NCBI GenBank assembly: GCA_030834905.1
Contig: JAUQWZ010000052.1
Span: forward strand, 1-64,000
Direction: 5' to 3'
Source: Aggregatilineales bacterium
GTDB taxonomy: Bacteria; Chloroflexota; Anaerolineae; Aggregatilineales; Phototrophicaceae
DNA length: 64,000 nt
Positions 15,913 through 25,293 of the stretch are shown piece by piece (within the stretch, counting starts at the first letter, position 1; the number at the start of each line of letters is the position of its first letter). Under the pieces are notes generated by a model, which saw only the letters and a list, made by a program, of their open reading frames with translations, had not been told where the DNA came from and did no database searches. Position numbers and translations under genes: made by a program.

Positions 15913-18066
15913 ATGAGCATCATCCCGGATCGGGCTTTTTCCACCTTTCACCCCCACGATGAATCAGCCCACGAACTTCACGATCTCCTGATCGACATCG
16001 TCGGGCGGGTGGCAGCAGACGCAGCCTGCATTTACGAACAGGGGCGAGATTACGACCCAGATCAGCCTGTCATCGCGGTCAAAGAGTCCGATCTTACCTC
16101 AGAGGATCACCACAAACTCTATCGCATCATGCGCGATTATTATGACGACCTGCGCCCGGTTGAAGATACGCCGCCAGCCGCTGGCAGTGTGCTGGGCGAG
16201 GCTGACCTTCTGAAAACACCCTATCAGTCTGCCCTGCTGCTGCCGCTGGTCAAAGGCGAGCATGTGCCGGGCATAATCGGGCTGTTTTCGCGCCGGAAGA
16301 ATGCCTACCGCGTTGAGGACGCCGACTCACTCGCCGATCTGCTGCGGATGGCGTATCTGATCCTTGAAAACAACGCGCTTAAAGCGCTGGTTGAGGAGAA
16401 CCTCACTACTGCCCAGTCGATCCTGGCAACCGCGCAGGCAGTGACCGAAAACCCGTCGCCGCAGCAGGTGGTCAACATCCTGCACGATTATCTGTTTGAG
16501 GGACACATTTCAAGCTGTGCCCTGCTGCTGTCTGGTCCGGTGCGTGAAGACGCGCCGCATGGACCGTTTGAATATCTCGAAATCAAAGGGACGTGGTCGA
16601 AGCGGCTTGGCAGCGGCGTGGGTATGGGTGTGCGGCTGTACCTGAGCGAAAACGCCGACCTGCTGGAGCAGTTGGAAGAACAGAAATTCCTGGTGTTCAA
16701 CAACATTAACGACATTCGCCACCGCTTTGACCCGCTGATTCGGGGGTTTATGCGCGCCGAGCGGATGCGTTCGATGGTGCTGCTGATGCTCCAGTCGCCG
16801 TCTCGCAGACTGGGCGCTATTGTCATCGCGACCGACAAGCCGCACGAATTCACCACTCGCGAAATTCACGGCTATCAAACAGTGGCAGAGTTCCTCGCCA
16901 TGAACACGATGGCGAACATTTTGCAGCAGCAGCACGACAGCGTCCAGCAGGGGCGCGCCGCGCTGCTGGATGCCGTCACCGATGGGGTCGTCATGGTGCT
17001 GCCTCATGGTCACGGCGGGTATGTCCTCACCGTGAACCAGCGCTTCAGCCGCCAGTTTGAGGTGCCGGAAAGCCGCGCCCAGGGGCAAACGCTGATGGGT
17101 CTGCTGGATCAGATGCAGATCCCCGAAGGCACGCGCCAGGAGCTTCGCGAGGAATGGTTAAGCACGCCAGTCGCGGCGACGACCGTGATTCGCGGCGAGT
17201 TTCACCTGATCAACGCGCAGGGCGAGCCGCTGGATGTTGAATGGTACAGCGCCCCGGTCTATCAGGGTCATCATGTGCTGGGGCGGATTTATATCTTCCA
17301 CGATGTGACGGCAGAACGTGTGGCAACCCGCCTGCGCGCCGAATTCCTCTCGCGCGTTTCGCATGAACTGCGCACGCCGCTGACCTCGATTCAGGGCTTT
17401 GCCGAGTTCATCCTCGAAGCCAGCGGCGACAAGCTGCCCGATCTGGCGCGCGAATACACCGAGATCATTCTCAGCAGCGCCAAGCGCCTGAAGACCATCT
17501 TTGACGAGATGATCCAGATCACCCGCGCCGACGCGGGCAAGCTGCATCTGACCAAGGAAGACAGCCATTTGCTCGACCTGATCATCGACGTTGGCGCGCA
17601 AATGGAACTGCACTACAAGAAGCGCAGGCAGCAGCTAATCCTCGATCTGGACGACGATCTGCCGCCGGTCAATATCGACCTGACCAAGATCACGCAGGTG
17701 CTGACAAATCTGCTGACGAATGCCATCAAGTATTCGCCTGAAGGCGGAACGATCAGCATCAGCACCCGGCTGGTCAACGGCATTGACGAACTGGACGAAG
17801 ACGCGCCCACTGACGTCGTACTGCCCGCGATCCTCATCACTATCGCCGATGCCGGCAAGGGGCTGAGCAAAGAGGAAGCTGAGCAGGTGTTTATGCCGTT
17901 TTTCCGCACTGACGACTCGCGCAAGAACAAGATCGAGGGGGTAGGTCTTGGGCTGGCGGTCACGCGCAGCATCGTCGAGGTGCATCGTGGCAAAATCTGG
18001 GCGGTGCCGCGCCCGCGCGCCGAGGGGGGCTGCTTTCAGTTCACCCTGCCGATTGTGCGGCTTTAG
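15913..18066 (+). CDS. Sensor histidine kinase with GAF and PAS domains
   Basis: The 717-residue protein lacks membrane helices, so it is a cytoplasmic sensor. Two GAF-like regions appear in the first 330 residues (TPYQSALLLPLVKGEHVPGIIGLFSRR is typical). A PAS-like segment follows (about 345-460, ending GRIYIFHDVTAER). The kinase core has the H-box SRVSHELRTPLTS with phosphorylatable His484, the N-box NLLTNAIKYSPEGG and the ATP-binding GVGLGLAVTRSIVEVHRGKI. The D-box is IADAGKGLS. The ATG at 15913 has only a weak upstream SD. It may phosphorylate the regulator encoded at 14051. Confidence 0.92.
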   Translation: MSIIPDRAFSTFHPHDESAHELHDLLIDIVGRVAADAACIYEQGRDYDPDQPVIAVKESDLTSEDHHKLYRIMRDYYDDLRPVEDTPPAAGSVLGEADLLKTPYQSALLLPLVKGEHVPGIIGLFSRRKNAYRVEDADSLADLLRMAYLILENNALKALVEENLTTAQSILATAQAVTENPSPQQVVNILHDYLFEGHISSCALLLSGPVREDAPHGPFEYLEIKGTWSKRLGSGVGMGVRLYLSENADLLEQLEEQKFLVFNNINDIRHRFDPLIRGFMRAERMRSMVLLMLQSPSRRLGAIVIATDKPHEFTTREIHGYQTVAEFLAMNTMANILQQQHDSVQQGRAALLDAVTDGVVMVLPHGHGGYVLTVNQRFSRQFEVPESRAQGQTLMGLLDQMQIPEGTRQELREEWLSTPVAATTVIRGEFHLINAQGEPLDVEWYSAPVYQGHHVLGRIYIFHDVTAERVATRLRAEFLSRVSHELRTPLTSIQGFAEFILEASGDKLPDLAREYTEIILSSAKRLKTIFDEMIQITRADAGKLHLTKEDSHLLDLIIDVGAQMELHYKKRRQQLILDLDDDLPPVNIDLTKITQVLTNLLTNAIKYSPEGGTISISTRLVNGIDELDEDAPTDVVLPAILITIADAGKGLSKEEAEQVFMPFFRTDDSRKNKIEGVGLGLAVTRSIVEVHRGKIWAVPRPRAEGGCFQFTLPIVRL

Positions 18067-18084
18067 GCATCGCGTGCACACAAA

Positions 18085-18170
18085 CGGACGGGACAATGTG
18101 TAGGGGCTGCGCTATATGGTGTCCGGCACGTGAAACAAACGGACACGACACGGTCGTGTCCCTACGAGTG
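18085..18170. repeat. GTAGGG/GGACACGAC palindrome locus
   Basis: Contains GGACACGAC (18141-18149) and GTCGTGTCC (18153-18161) with a 3-nt loop, followed by CTAC, plus an upstream TGTAGGGGCTGCG. It belongs to the same family as 28277-28297 and 45211-45277. It lies between convergent genes. Confidence 0.7.
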
Positions 18171-18178
18171 GCTTGGCG

Positions 18179-18796
18179 TCAGCGGCGAACGCGCGCCGTT
18201 GTGTACTGGTCTTCGACCTGATGCTGCTCCAGCAGTTCCTGATACCGGCGCTCAAACCAGGTGATATAGCGGTCGTTATGTTCGAGGTTCAGGCGCATGT
18301 CGTAGGCGTCTTCGCTGTTATTGTGGTAGTAGTTCTTCTTGACCGCGACCGTTTCAAATTCGTACTTCGCGTACAGCTTCTGCGCCACGATATTGCTCAA
18401 GCGCACTTCCAGCACCAGATACGAGGCTTTGAGCATGATCGAGCGCTGGATCATGCCTGCCAGCAGGACTTCGCCCCAACCGCGCCCGCGATAGCGCGGG
18501 TGGGTGGCAATCGTGCTGATGTGCGATTCATCCATGATGTGCCACAAGCCGCCGTAGCCGACGATGACGCCGTTGTGTTCGTCCCCGCCCCCGCTGATAT
18601 TATCGACAATTCGCCGCCAGCCGGGTCTGGGCTTTTCGTCGGTTCGCTGTTCGAGCGTGACCATGTGGCTGTAGGTCGATTCGTTCACCTCATAAGCGTA
18701 GGATCGCGCCGACCAGGGCGGATCAAACGATACCTGATCGATGGCGATGACATCGGGAACGTCCGACAGTGCCATGTACCGCAGCGTGAGTTTCAT
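18179..18796 (-). CDS. rimI: Ribosomal-protein alanine acetyltransferase
   Basis: A GNAT acetyltransferase of 205 residues, longer than typical RimI (about 150) because of an insert after the first strands (EQRTDEKPRPGWRRIVDNISGG) and a C-terminal tail. The acetyl-CoA loop is HPRYRGRGWGEVLL, followed by YLVLEVRLSNIVAQKLYAKYEFE, which is characteristic of RimI. It would acetylate the N-terminus of a ribosomal protein. Position immediately after tsaB, with a 4-bp start-stop overlap, is the common bacterial arrangement and strongly supports the call. Confidence 0.88.
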   Translation of the reverse strand: MKLTLRYMALSDVPDVIAIDQVSFDPPWSARSYAYEVNESTYSHMVTLEQRTDEKPRPGWRRIVDNISGGGDEHNGVIVGYGGLWHIMDESHISTIATHPRYRGRGWGEVLLAGMIQRSIMLKASYLVLEVRLSNIVAQKLYAKYEFETVAVKKNYYHNNSEDAYDMRLNLEHNDRYITWFERRYQELLEQHQVEDQYTTARVRR

Positions 18797-19461
18797 GGCG
18801 AGTCTTTGGTCTTGAGATAGATCGGGGTGATGATGGCGGCAGGGTAATCACCCGGATCGCTGCGCAGCCGTCGCCACGCTTCTTCCGCCAGGTAACCGGC
18901 GCGGCGCAAACGGCTGGCTGCCGCCGCCAGCGTGATCGGCTTGCCCTGTTCCTGAGCATGTTGAATTGCCACCCGCCCGTCGGCGTCAATCTCGCCGGTG
19001 AGGAGCGAGGTGCTTTCGATGCCCGCAAGCAGGTCTTGCCAGCTTTTGAGTTCCATTTCGGTTTTGGGCTGCCAGTGTCCCTTGCGCCACTGGTACGATG
19101 CCGTCACGATCCGCGACCGCCCCGCCTGCACGACGCCGACCAGCGTCCCCTGAAAGGGGGATTGCGAGGCGGCGAGGATCGCCAGCGTGGACAGACCGAC
19201 CAGCGGCAGTTCCCGCGCCGACGCCATCGCTTTTGCCAGCGCGACGCCAACCCGCAGCCCGGTATAAGTCCCCGGACCAATAGAGACAGCCATCGCCGTG
19301 AGCTGAGGCTGTCCTGCCTGCTCCAGCACCTCGTGGACTGCCGGAGCCAGCTCGACGGTGTGATTTTGGAAGGTGTGCCAGGTGCGTTCCAGCACCAGTT
19401 CAGCGCCATCGTGCAGCGCCAGGCTCATGGTGTGGGTGGCAGTGTCAATTGCTAATAACAT
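18793..19461 (-). CDS. tsaB: tRNA t6A synthesis protein TsaB
   Basis: A 222-residue ASKHA-fold protein that starts MLLAIDTATHTMSLAL and carries the SIGPGTYTGLRVGVALAKAMA signature of TsaB. With TsaD and TsaE it forms the complex that transfers threonylcarbamoyl to adenosine 37 of ANN-decoding tRNAs. It overlaps rimI by 4 bp and lies 48 bp after tsaE, so tsaE-tsaB-rimI looks like one operon. TsaB itself lacks catalysis and serves as a partner for TsaD. Confidence 0.93.
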   Translation of the reverse strand: MLLAIDTATHTMSLALHDGAELVLERTWHTFQNHTVELAPAVHEVLEQAGQPQLTAMAVSIGPGTYTGLRVGVALAKAMASARELPLVGLSTLAILAASQSPFQGTLVGVVQAGRSRIVTASYQWRKGHWQPKTEMELKSWQDLLAGIESTSLLTGEIDADGRVAIQHAQEQGKPITLAAAASRLRRAGYLAEEAWRRLRSDPGDYPAAIITPIYLKTKDSP

Positions 19462-19509
19462 AGGCGCTAAATATCGGGCTGAAGGCGGTTGTGAGCCAGC
19501 CGCCGTCAG

Positions 19510-20010
19510 CTATACTCCAAAGGATATGCCGCGAAATGACTCAATCAGTTCCTTATAACGCCCGCCTTCGGCTTCAAAGACGAAGTTGCGGCGGGTTGGT
19601 TCCAGAATACGCAGTTCTACCCACAGCCGCTGGCGGGGCAGAACCGATTCGATTTTTTCGGGCCATTCGATGACCGCCGCCCCGCGCCCGCCCAGAATTT
19701 CTTCCAAGCCAACCGCCTCGGCATCGTCCGGGCTTTGCAGGCGGTAGCAGTCCATGTGATATAAACGCCGATTATCGCGGTCGCGCCGGTGTTCATGGAC
19801 GATATTATACGTCGGGCTGGTCAGCGGCGTGAGCGCCCCCCAGCCGATGCCGATTCCCGCCGAAAACACGGTCTTGCCCGCGCCCATATCGCCGGAAAGG
19901 CAGATGACATCGCCCGGTTGGAGCAGCGTGCCTAAACGAACTCCTAAGCGCTGCGTCTGTTCCGCGTGATAGCTGATGATATCCAGTTCGCCTTCCCGCA
20001 GGATCGGCAC
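19510..20010 (-). CDS. tsaE: tRNA t6A synthesis ATPase TsaE
   Basis: A 166-residue P-loop ATPase with Walker A GDMGAGKT (residues 40-47), the family motif SPTYNIVHEH and LYHMDCYRL, and a C-terminal VIEWPEKIE strand. TsaE regulates or recycles the TsaBD complex. The start is GTG at 20010 after GGGGGATGCT. It is the first gene of the tsaE-tsaB-rimI run. A TATACT box on the minus strand at 20050-20055 with TTTACC at 20072-20077 is a possible promoter. Confidence 0.93.
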   Translation of the reverse strand: MPILREGELDIISYHAEQTQRLGVRLGTLLQPGDVICLSGDMGAGKTVFSAGIGIGWGALTPLTSPTYNIVHEHRRDRDNRRLYHMDCYRLQSPDDAEAVGLEEILGGRGAAVIEWPEKIESVLPRQRLWVELRILEPTRRNFVFEAEGGRYKELIESFRGISFGV

Positions 20011-20130
20011 AGCATCCCCCAGATAACTTACTCTGTGTTTATATCGCTAAGTATACATCGTCATTTCTTACGGTAAAGGTTCGCCCCTGCCGTTCGTCGT
20101 AATGCGCGACTTATGACAGGTGAATCTCGT

Positions 20131-20136
20131 TATAAT
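20131..20136 (+). promoter_or_regulatory. Minus 10 box of the TVP38-type gene
   Basis: TATAAT 18 nt upstream of the ATG at 20154, which implies a very short leader of about 10 nt. No clear -35 hexamer is seen. Confidence 0.4.
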
Positions 20137-20153
20137 CAGCAGGGATAGCGACT

Positions 20154-20852
20154 ATGGAGTGCAGGTTGGAAAAGCAGAAACAGTCGTGGCAGGCGCTGAT
20201 CCTGAGCGCCGCTGCGTTCATTATCGTGACGATTGGGCTGATGGTGGGTATTCAGGTCATCGGTCTGGAGCGTATTCGCGGGGCAATTGAAGACGCCGGA
20301 CCGTTCGCGCCGCTGCTGTTCATCCTCCTGAAGATTCTAACCTATGTGGTTGCCCCCCTCACCAGCGGGCCGATTCAGCTTTCGGCGGGTATCCTGTTTG
20401 GTTTGTGGCAGGGTACGCTTTATACGCTGGTTGGCGAGGTCATCGGCGGCAGCATCAGCTTCTGGATCGCCCGCAAGCTGGGGCGACCGATGGTGCGGCG
20501 GTTGGTGGGCGAAGAAGGTATCCAGCGGGTGGACAGCTTCTACGAGATGGTCGGTGAGTGGCGTTCGCTGCTGTATGCGCGGTTGTTCCTGTTCGCGATT
20601 TACGATTTCATCAGCTATGCGGTTGGCTTTACGTCGCTGAAATTCCGCACTTACGTCCTCGTCTCGGTGTTCGCCGGGTTCGTGCCGACGTTCGCCGCCG
20701 TCGCGCTCGGCACGACGCTGACTGAGGAACGCAGCGGCTTGATACTGGTCTACGTGCTCGTCGCCATCGCCTGTGTGGTGCCGCTGCTGCTGCATAAGCG
20801 CCTGCGCCGCTGGCTGCGCATGGATCAGACCCGCAGGGCAAACGAGTCGTAA
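20154..20852 (+). CDS. TVP38/TMEM64-family membrane protein
   Basis: 232 residues with about five to six hydrophobic segments. The VTT-domain signature is present: GPIQLSAGILFGLWQGTLYTLVGEVIGGSISFWIARKLG, then YARLFLFAIYDFISYAVGFTSL. The family (DedA/VTT superfamily) is linked to lipid scrambling or transport in membranes; its role here is unknown. A basic C-terminus follows the last helix. It is followed by the nucleoside hydrolase gene on the same strand, possibly as one unit. Confidence 0.87.
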   Translation: MECRLEKQKQSWQALILSAAAFIIVTIGLMVGIQVIGLERIRGAIEDAGPFAPLLFILLKILTYVVAPLTSGPIQLSAGILFGLWQGTLYTLVGEVIGGSISFWIARKLGRPMVRRLVGEEGIQRVDSFYEMVGEWRSLLYARLFLFAIYDFISYAVGFTSLKFRTYVLVSVFAGFVPTFAAVALGTTLTEERSGLILVYVLVAIACVVPLLLHKRLRRWLRMDQTRRANES

Positions 20853-20923
20853 CCTGAAGCGGGTTGTGGATAATTACCCGCTTGCTTGTTCCGCCAGCTT
20901 GCCTGAACAGGAAGACTCTGACT

Positions 20924-21889
20924 ATGCCTCGTGTTTTGATAATTGATACCGATACCGCTTCCGACGATGCCGTGGCGCTGATCATGGCGCTGCGCTCGCC
21001 GGATGTCGAAGTGAAAGCCATCACCACCGTTGCCGGTAATGTGCCGGTCGAACAGGGGACGATCAACGCGCTCTACACGGTGGAATTGTGCGGCGCGAAC
21101 GTGCCGGTTTATCCCGGCGCGCCGCGCCCGCTGACCCGCCCGATGGTCTATGCTGACTGGTTTCACGGGCGTGACGGGCTGGGCGATATGAACTATCCCG
21201 CGCCCAAACGCGCCCCGCAGGAAAAACACGCCGTCACCGCGCTGATCGACACCATTCGCGCGCATCCGGGCATCGAACTGGTGACGCTGGGACCGCTGAC
21301 CAACGTCGCGCTGGCGGTGAGTCAGGCACCGGACATTGTCGCCAACGTCAGCCGCTGTGTGGTCATGGGCGGGGCAGCCAACACGATTGGCAACGTTACG
21401 CCAGCAGCGGAATACAACATCTGGGTTGATCCCGAAGCGGCGCGAGCCGTCTTTCACGCTGGCTTGCCCATTGAGATGGTCGGCTGGGAACTGTGCCGCC
21501 TCGAAGCCAACATCATGCCGGACGAAATGACCCATATCCGCAGCTTTGGGACGCCGCTGGCGGACTTTGCCATAGACTGCAACCGCCGGGCGCTGGAAGC
21601 CAATCAGGCACAATCAGGCGATCCCGGACTGGGATTAGCCGATCCGGTGGCAATGGCGGTCGCGCTCGATCCGACGATTTGCACCCGCGCCAGCAAACAC
21701 TGGGTAGATGTGGAGACGCAGAGCGACCTCACGCGGGGAATGACGGTGGTGGATACCTTTGGCGTGACTGTAGACGACCGCAACCGCCCGGCGTGGGGAC
21801 ACATCACCGAGCGCCCGCCCAACGTGACCGTCTGCTGGGAGATCGACATCCCGCGCTGGAAGGAACTGCTGTACAGCGTATTGAAATAG
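20924..21889 (+). CDS. Inosine-uridine-preferring nucleoside hydrolase
   Basis: 321 residues with the Ca2+-binding N-terminal motif DTDTASDDAVALIMAL (canonical DTDxxxDDAxA), the LVTLGPLTNVALAV segment and EYNIWVDPEAARAVF, all classic for the IUNH family that cleaves ribonucleosides to ribose and base. ATG 20924 follows AGGAAG and is preferred to the frame start at 20864, which begins inside the intergenic region. Predicted cytoplasmic and part of nucleoside salvage; the purine or pyrimidine preference is not readable. Confidence 0.92.
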   Translation: MPRVLIIDTDTASDDAVALIMALRSPDVEVKAITTVAGNVPVEQGTINALYTVELCGANVPVYPGAPRPLTRPMVYADWFHGRDGLGDMNYPAPKRAPQEKHAVTALIDTIRAHPGIELVTLGPLTNVALAVSQAPDIVANVSRCVVMGGAANTIGNVTPAAEYNIWVDPEAARAVFHAGLPIEMVGWELCRLEANIMPDEMTHIRSFGTPLADFAIDCNRRALEANQAQSGDPGLGLADPVAMAVALDPTICTRASKHWVDVETQSDLTRGMTVVDTFGVTVDDRNRPAWGHITERPPNVTVCWEIDIPRWKELLYSVLK

Positions 21890-21969
21890 CAGCGAAGCAG
21901 CGGCGATAGTGGACGCATACCATTTGTACAAGGTTTAGAGGGTGTGATGCACTTGTGTTCGCCCAAAAC

Positions 21970-22100
21970 GCCCTCACCCTAAATCCCTCTCCCTCAGGGC
22001 GAGGGACTTCAATACAAGCACACTGGTTTGCACCCTTCGCCAGGTATCCAAAGGATGCAGGAGAATGGGTGCGAACAAAGTTCGCAATGGGGATGAGGGC
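21970..22100. repeat. CCCTCACCC element between convergent genes
   Basis: A 131-bp stretch bounded by GCCCTCACCC (21970-21979) and the near-inverse GGGGATGAGGGC (22089-22100). Inside are a CCCTCTCCCTCAGGGCGAGGG palindrome-like core and a TTTGCACCC...GGGTGCGAA inverted pair. The ends match those of the element at 39903-40022, so both belong to one family of short non-coding elements. Confidence 0.65.
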
Positions 22101-22120
22101 TAAAAAGTCCCCAACACGCG

Positions 22121-25033
22121 CTAATCGCGACCCTTGCGGCGCTTGAGCAGTTCGCCCGCCACGTTCGATCCTTCGGGGCGCGGCGGTGGATTATTCGGCA
22201 GCGGCAAGGTCGATTTCGAGCGCGCTCGCGGCGGGCGCGGTTCAGATGGCGCGGCGGGGCTGGCTTCGCTCTGCCGTTCCGCCCTGCGGGCGCGCAGCGC
22301 TGCCGCCGTACTGTCTGGCGCTGCGTCAGCAGCAGCGGGGGGACTATCGCCGTCGATAATATGCTGGGCGCGCGCTTTGGCGTCAAACAGCGTGGACATA
22401 CGCTCTGAGGTTTCGGTGACTACCTGCCCCTGACCGAAGATCGCTGCCCGCAGACGCTGAAGATCGCTGCGGGTGACGAGCAGGCGGCGCACCGCAATAT
22501 CGAACGGCAGCAGCAGTATCGCCGCCAGCAGCAGGTACTGCCAGATGGGGTTATAGGCTGCCTGCGCGGCGAGATTGTGAGCGAATACCGCTTCCGGCGT
22601 TTCCGCCAGCGATCGCCCGCCGGTCAGGTCGGCAATGTCGGCGAGCAGATTACCGGCGCGGGCGTTGAGGCTGTATTCGGGCGAATAGCTCATCACCCAG
22701 CCCAACTGCTGATTGATGGTGAGATCGGCATCGCTCAAGCCGATAACATACGCCCCTTCACTTTCAGGGACAAAGACTGCTTCATAGCGCCCCGGCGCGA
22801 CCTGCTGGAGAGTCACGTTGACGGTTTCTCCATCGGGGCTGACGACGTTGGCGTTCAGCGCCAGACCGTTCAAAAAGTCACCTTCGGACACGCCCTCGCT
22901 GTCCTCGCCATGCCGCGCATCGACCACCAGCCGCGCCTGCTCGCCTTCCAGCACCACCCGCGCCTCGATATTGTTGGACGCCGTTTCGGTGATCGTCCAC
23001 TGCACCGCCTGACTCCAGAACTGGGCGAAGCCGTCCCAGGTAACCCAGTTGGTCGCCCAGCGGGCGGTGGCGTCGCTGGTGAAGGCGACCGACCGCCCCA
23101 AGCCGTACTGCCACGCCGCCAGAATCGGATCGCGGTACGGTTCGGGTCCACTCAGGATGACCTGCGCCGTCTGGCGGGCGGTGGTCGCCACGTAACCAAG
23201 CAGCGGCGGGGCGCTGGTGATGTTGTTCATGATCGGGCTGCTGCCGGAAAGCGCCGGGACAAATTCTTCTTCGAGGATGTACGAACGCGACGCCAGCACC
23301 GTTTCCTGCGTGAAAATCGTCGGGATGGTTTCGACCAGATTGACGGCGTGATAGTTGCCGCCGCCCGCCTGCGCCATATTTTCGAGGAAGTCGGCTGCGC
23401 CGCTGCCAATGGCGATCACCGAGGTGGTGACGTCGTACTGCTGGAACAACTCGCCCGCCAGATCAACCAGCCCGGTTGGACTCGCGCCGCCGTCGGTCAG
23501 CAGGATGATGTGCTTGCGCGGCGATGGATCGGCTTGCAGCGCCTGCGCTGCCAACTGCATACCCGCCAGAATATCGGTGCCGCCGCCCGCGCCCAGCGTG
23601 GCGATCAGCCGCTGAAGACCGATGCGATCCAGCACCGGCTGAATCTGGGCGATCCACATGCCGTCTACGTCGAACGAAATTACCCCCGCCCGGTCGGTGG
23701 GCTGGAGGAAGTCAATCGAACGGATGATGGCTTCTTTCGCCAGTTCAAGGTTCGCCACGCCGCTGGCACCGGCGATTGACATGCTGCCCGAACGGTCGAT
23801 GACGTAGGCGATGGTCAACTGCGGCAGACGCTGCTGATCGCGAAGCTGCATCTCCACCGGCAGCGCTTCTTCAAGCGGAGTCTGGAAATAACCGCCGGGC
23901 GCGTATGCCGCGGGTCCTCCGACGACGACCAGCCCGCCGCCCAGATCGCGAACGTAAGTGTTCAGGTTGTTCATCCGGGCGTTGGAAAGCTGCGACGCGG
24001 ACACATTTGCCAGCACGATGCTGTCGTAATCCAGCAGCGCCGGGTTGCCAATCGGCAGCTCGGTTGGCAGCCTTTGAACGACCTCCATGCCCAGTTCGGT
24101 CAGGGCTTCCGCCAGATAGCGGGTTTCCTCGTCCGACGGCGCGACGAGCAGCACGCGCGGCGGTCCGACGACGCGGCTGAAGGCGCTAAGCTGGTTGTTC
24201 TGGTAGAAGCCGTCGCCGTTGGCGGGCGTCACCTGCACCTGAAAAAGGGGGAAGCCGGAATCACCCGCCGTCAGCGCCAGCGAATAGTTGTTCAGTCCCT
24301 GGCGGAGATTGACTGCTTCAGTGTGGATGATCGCGCCGTCGGCAAAAACGGTCACGGTCGCGGGAGTCGCTTCGTCGGCTTCCACGGTCATGCTCAGGTC
24401 AAACTGCTGACCAGCGCCAACCGAATCCGGCACGCGCACATCGCTGACCAGCACTTCGGGGGTTGGGGCGCGTTCGACCCGCACGTAGCTGATCTCAACG
24501 CCGGTGGCGGCAGCGCGGCGGGCGGTAGCTTCGGCGTCACCGACGGTCGCCTGTCCATCGCTGAGGATGACCATGCGCCGGGCGGAATCGGACGGGAACA
24601 GGGCAAGCCCCAGCCCAATGGCTTCTTCGAGATCGGTATTGCTGGTGAGGGGAGTCGAGCGCAGCGCCCCGATTTCGCGGACGCTGCTCATGGGGCGTTC
24701 GACGACGGCGTTTGCCCCGAAGACGACCACCGCCGCCTGATCGTCGGGTGCCATGTTCGCCAGTGAGTCCTGAAGGTAGGCAAGCTGCGCCTCGCGCGCT
24801 TCCTGTCCGACGCTGTCGGAAGCGTCGAGCAGGTAGACCACCGCCAGCTTATCGGCGGCGCGTATCACCTGAGTTCCCGCCAGCGCCAGGATGACGAACA
24901 GCAGGATGAGCAGGCGCAGCGCCAGGCTGGCGATATCGCGCCCGCGCCGGAAGGCAGCGCGCGGCAGCCCAATGTAGATCACAAAGGGGATCGTCAGCAG
25001 GAGCAGCAGCGCCAGCGGCGCGGTAAAAGTCAT
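22121..25033 (-). CDS. Large double-VWA membrane protein
   Basis: 970 residues. Two N-terminal helices (BatA-like) precede a first von Willebrand A domain with a DxSxS site (VVYLLDASDSVG). A CARDB-like segment, a glutamine-amidotransferase-like region (RVLLVAPSDEETRYLAEAL, GGGLVVVGGPAAYAPGGY) and a second VWA domain with an intact metal site (IAYVIDRSGSMS) follow. A C-terminal helix precedes a cytoplasmic Ala/Pro-rich tail. Such proteins carry an extracytoplasmic metal-dependent adhesion module; partners are unknown. A paralogous VWA gene lies upstream at 26195. Confidence 0.85.
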   Translation of the reverse strand: MTFTAPLALLLLLTIPFVIYIGLPRAAFRRGRDIASLALRLLILLFVILALAGTQVIRAADKLAVVYLLDASDSVGQEAREAQLAYLQDSLANMAPDDQAAVVVFGANAVVERPMSSVREIGALRSTPLTSNTDLEEAIGLGLALFPSDSARRMVILSDGQATVGDAEATARRAAATGVEISYVRVERAPTPEVLVSDVRVPDSVGAGQQFDLSMTVEADEATPATVTVFADGAIIHTEAVNLRQGLNNYSLALTAGDSGFPLFQVQVTPANGDGFYQNNQLSAFSRVVGPPRVLLVAPSDEETRYLAEALTELGMEVVQRLPTELPIGNPALLDYDSIVLANVSASQLSNARMNNLNTYVRDLGGGLVVVGGPAAYAPGGYFQTPLEEALPVEMQLRDQQRLPQLTIAYVIDRSGSMSIAGASGVANLELAKEAIIRSIDFLQPTDRAGVISFDVDGMWIAQIQPVLDRIGLQRLIATLGAGGGTDILAGMQLAAQALQADPSPRKHIILLTDGGASPTGLVDLAGELFQQYDVTTSVIAIGSGAADFLENMAQAGGGNYHAVNLVETIPTIFTQETVLASRSYILEEEFVPALSGSSPIMNNITSAPPLLGYVATTARQTAQVILSGPEPYRDPILAAWQYGLGRSVAFTSDATARWATNWVTWDGFAQFWSQAVQWTITETASNNIEARVVLEGEQARLVVDARHGEDSEGVSEGDFLNGLALNANVVSPDGETVNVTLQQVAPGRYEAVFVPESEGAYVIGLSDADLTINQQLGWVMSYSPEYSLNARAGNLLADIADLTGGRSLAETPEAVFAHNLAAQAAYNPIWQYLLLAAILLLPFDIAVRRLLVTRSDLQRLRAAIFGQGQVVTETSERMSTLFDAKARAQHIIDGDSPPAAADAAPDSTAAALRARRAERQSEASPAAPSEPRPPRARSKSTLPLPNNPPPRPEGSNVAGELLKRRKGRD

Positions 25034-25056
25034 TCGGAATGCAGCTTTCAGCGCTC

Positions 25057-25155
25057 TTTCGAGTTAAAAGTCGGAAGTAAAAAGTATAAAGTACAAACTG
25101 TTCAGGAGCAGGTACTTTCCACTTTTGACTTTCAGCTTTCAACTTTTTGCTTCAC
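25057..25155. repeat. Heptameric inverted-repeat locus C
   Basis: Left units TTAAAAGT, CGGAAGT, AAAAAGT, ATAAAGT and right units ACTTTCC, ACTTTTG, ACTTTCA, GCTTTCA, ACTTTTT surround a loop with TTCAGGAGCAGG. It lies just upstream of the start of the double-VWA gene and is the same family as loci A, B, D and E. Confidence 0.78.
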
Positions 25156-25194
25156 CCTAGTTATACCATGCACAGGCGCAATCGCCCTAACAGA

Positions 25195-25293
25195 CGCTAG
25201 CGGGTATTTTGAATACTCGCAGTTTTCCCGTAGGGGCGACCCGGTGGGTCGTCCGAATGAAGGAAGAAACGGTATTTTTCAAATACGCGCTAG
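25195..25293. repeat. MITE-like element with nested palindrome
   Basis: The ends are inverted: CGCTAGCGGGTATTTTGAAT on the left and, on the opposite strand, CTAGCGCGTATTTGAAAAAT on the right. In the middle is GTAGGGGCGACCC-GGT-GGGTCGTCC. The element ends on the TAG stop codon of the tandem-TIR gene (25290-25292). The TIR-plus-core design is like a non-autonomous mobile element, but no target duplication is evident. Confidence 0.6.

Noticed and set aside
18173..18820. Plus-strand frame opposite rimI
   Set aside because: It mirrors a clearly coding GNAT gene and has no SD or motifs.
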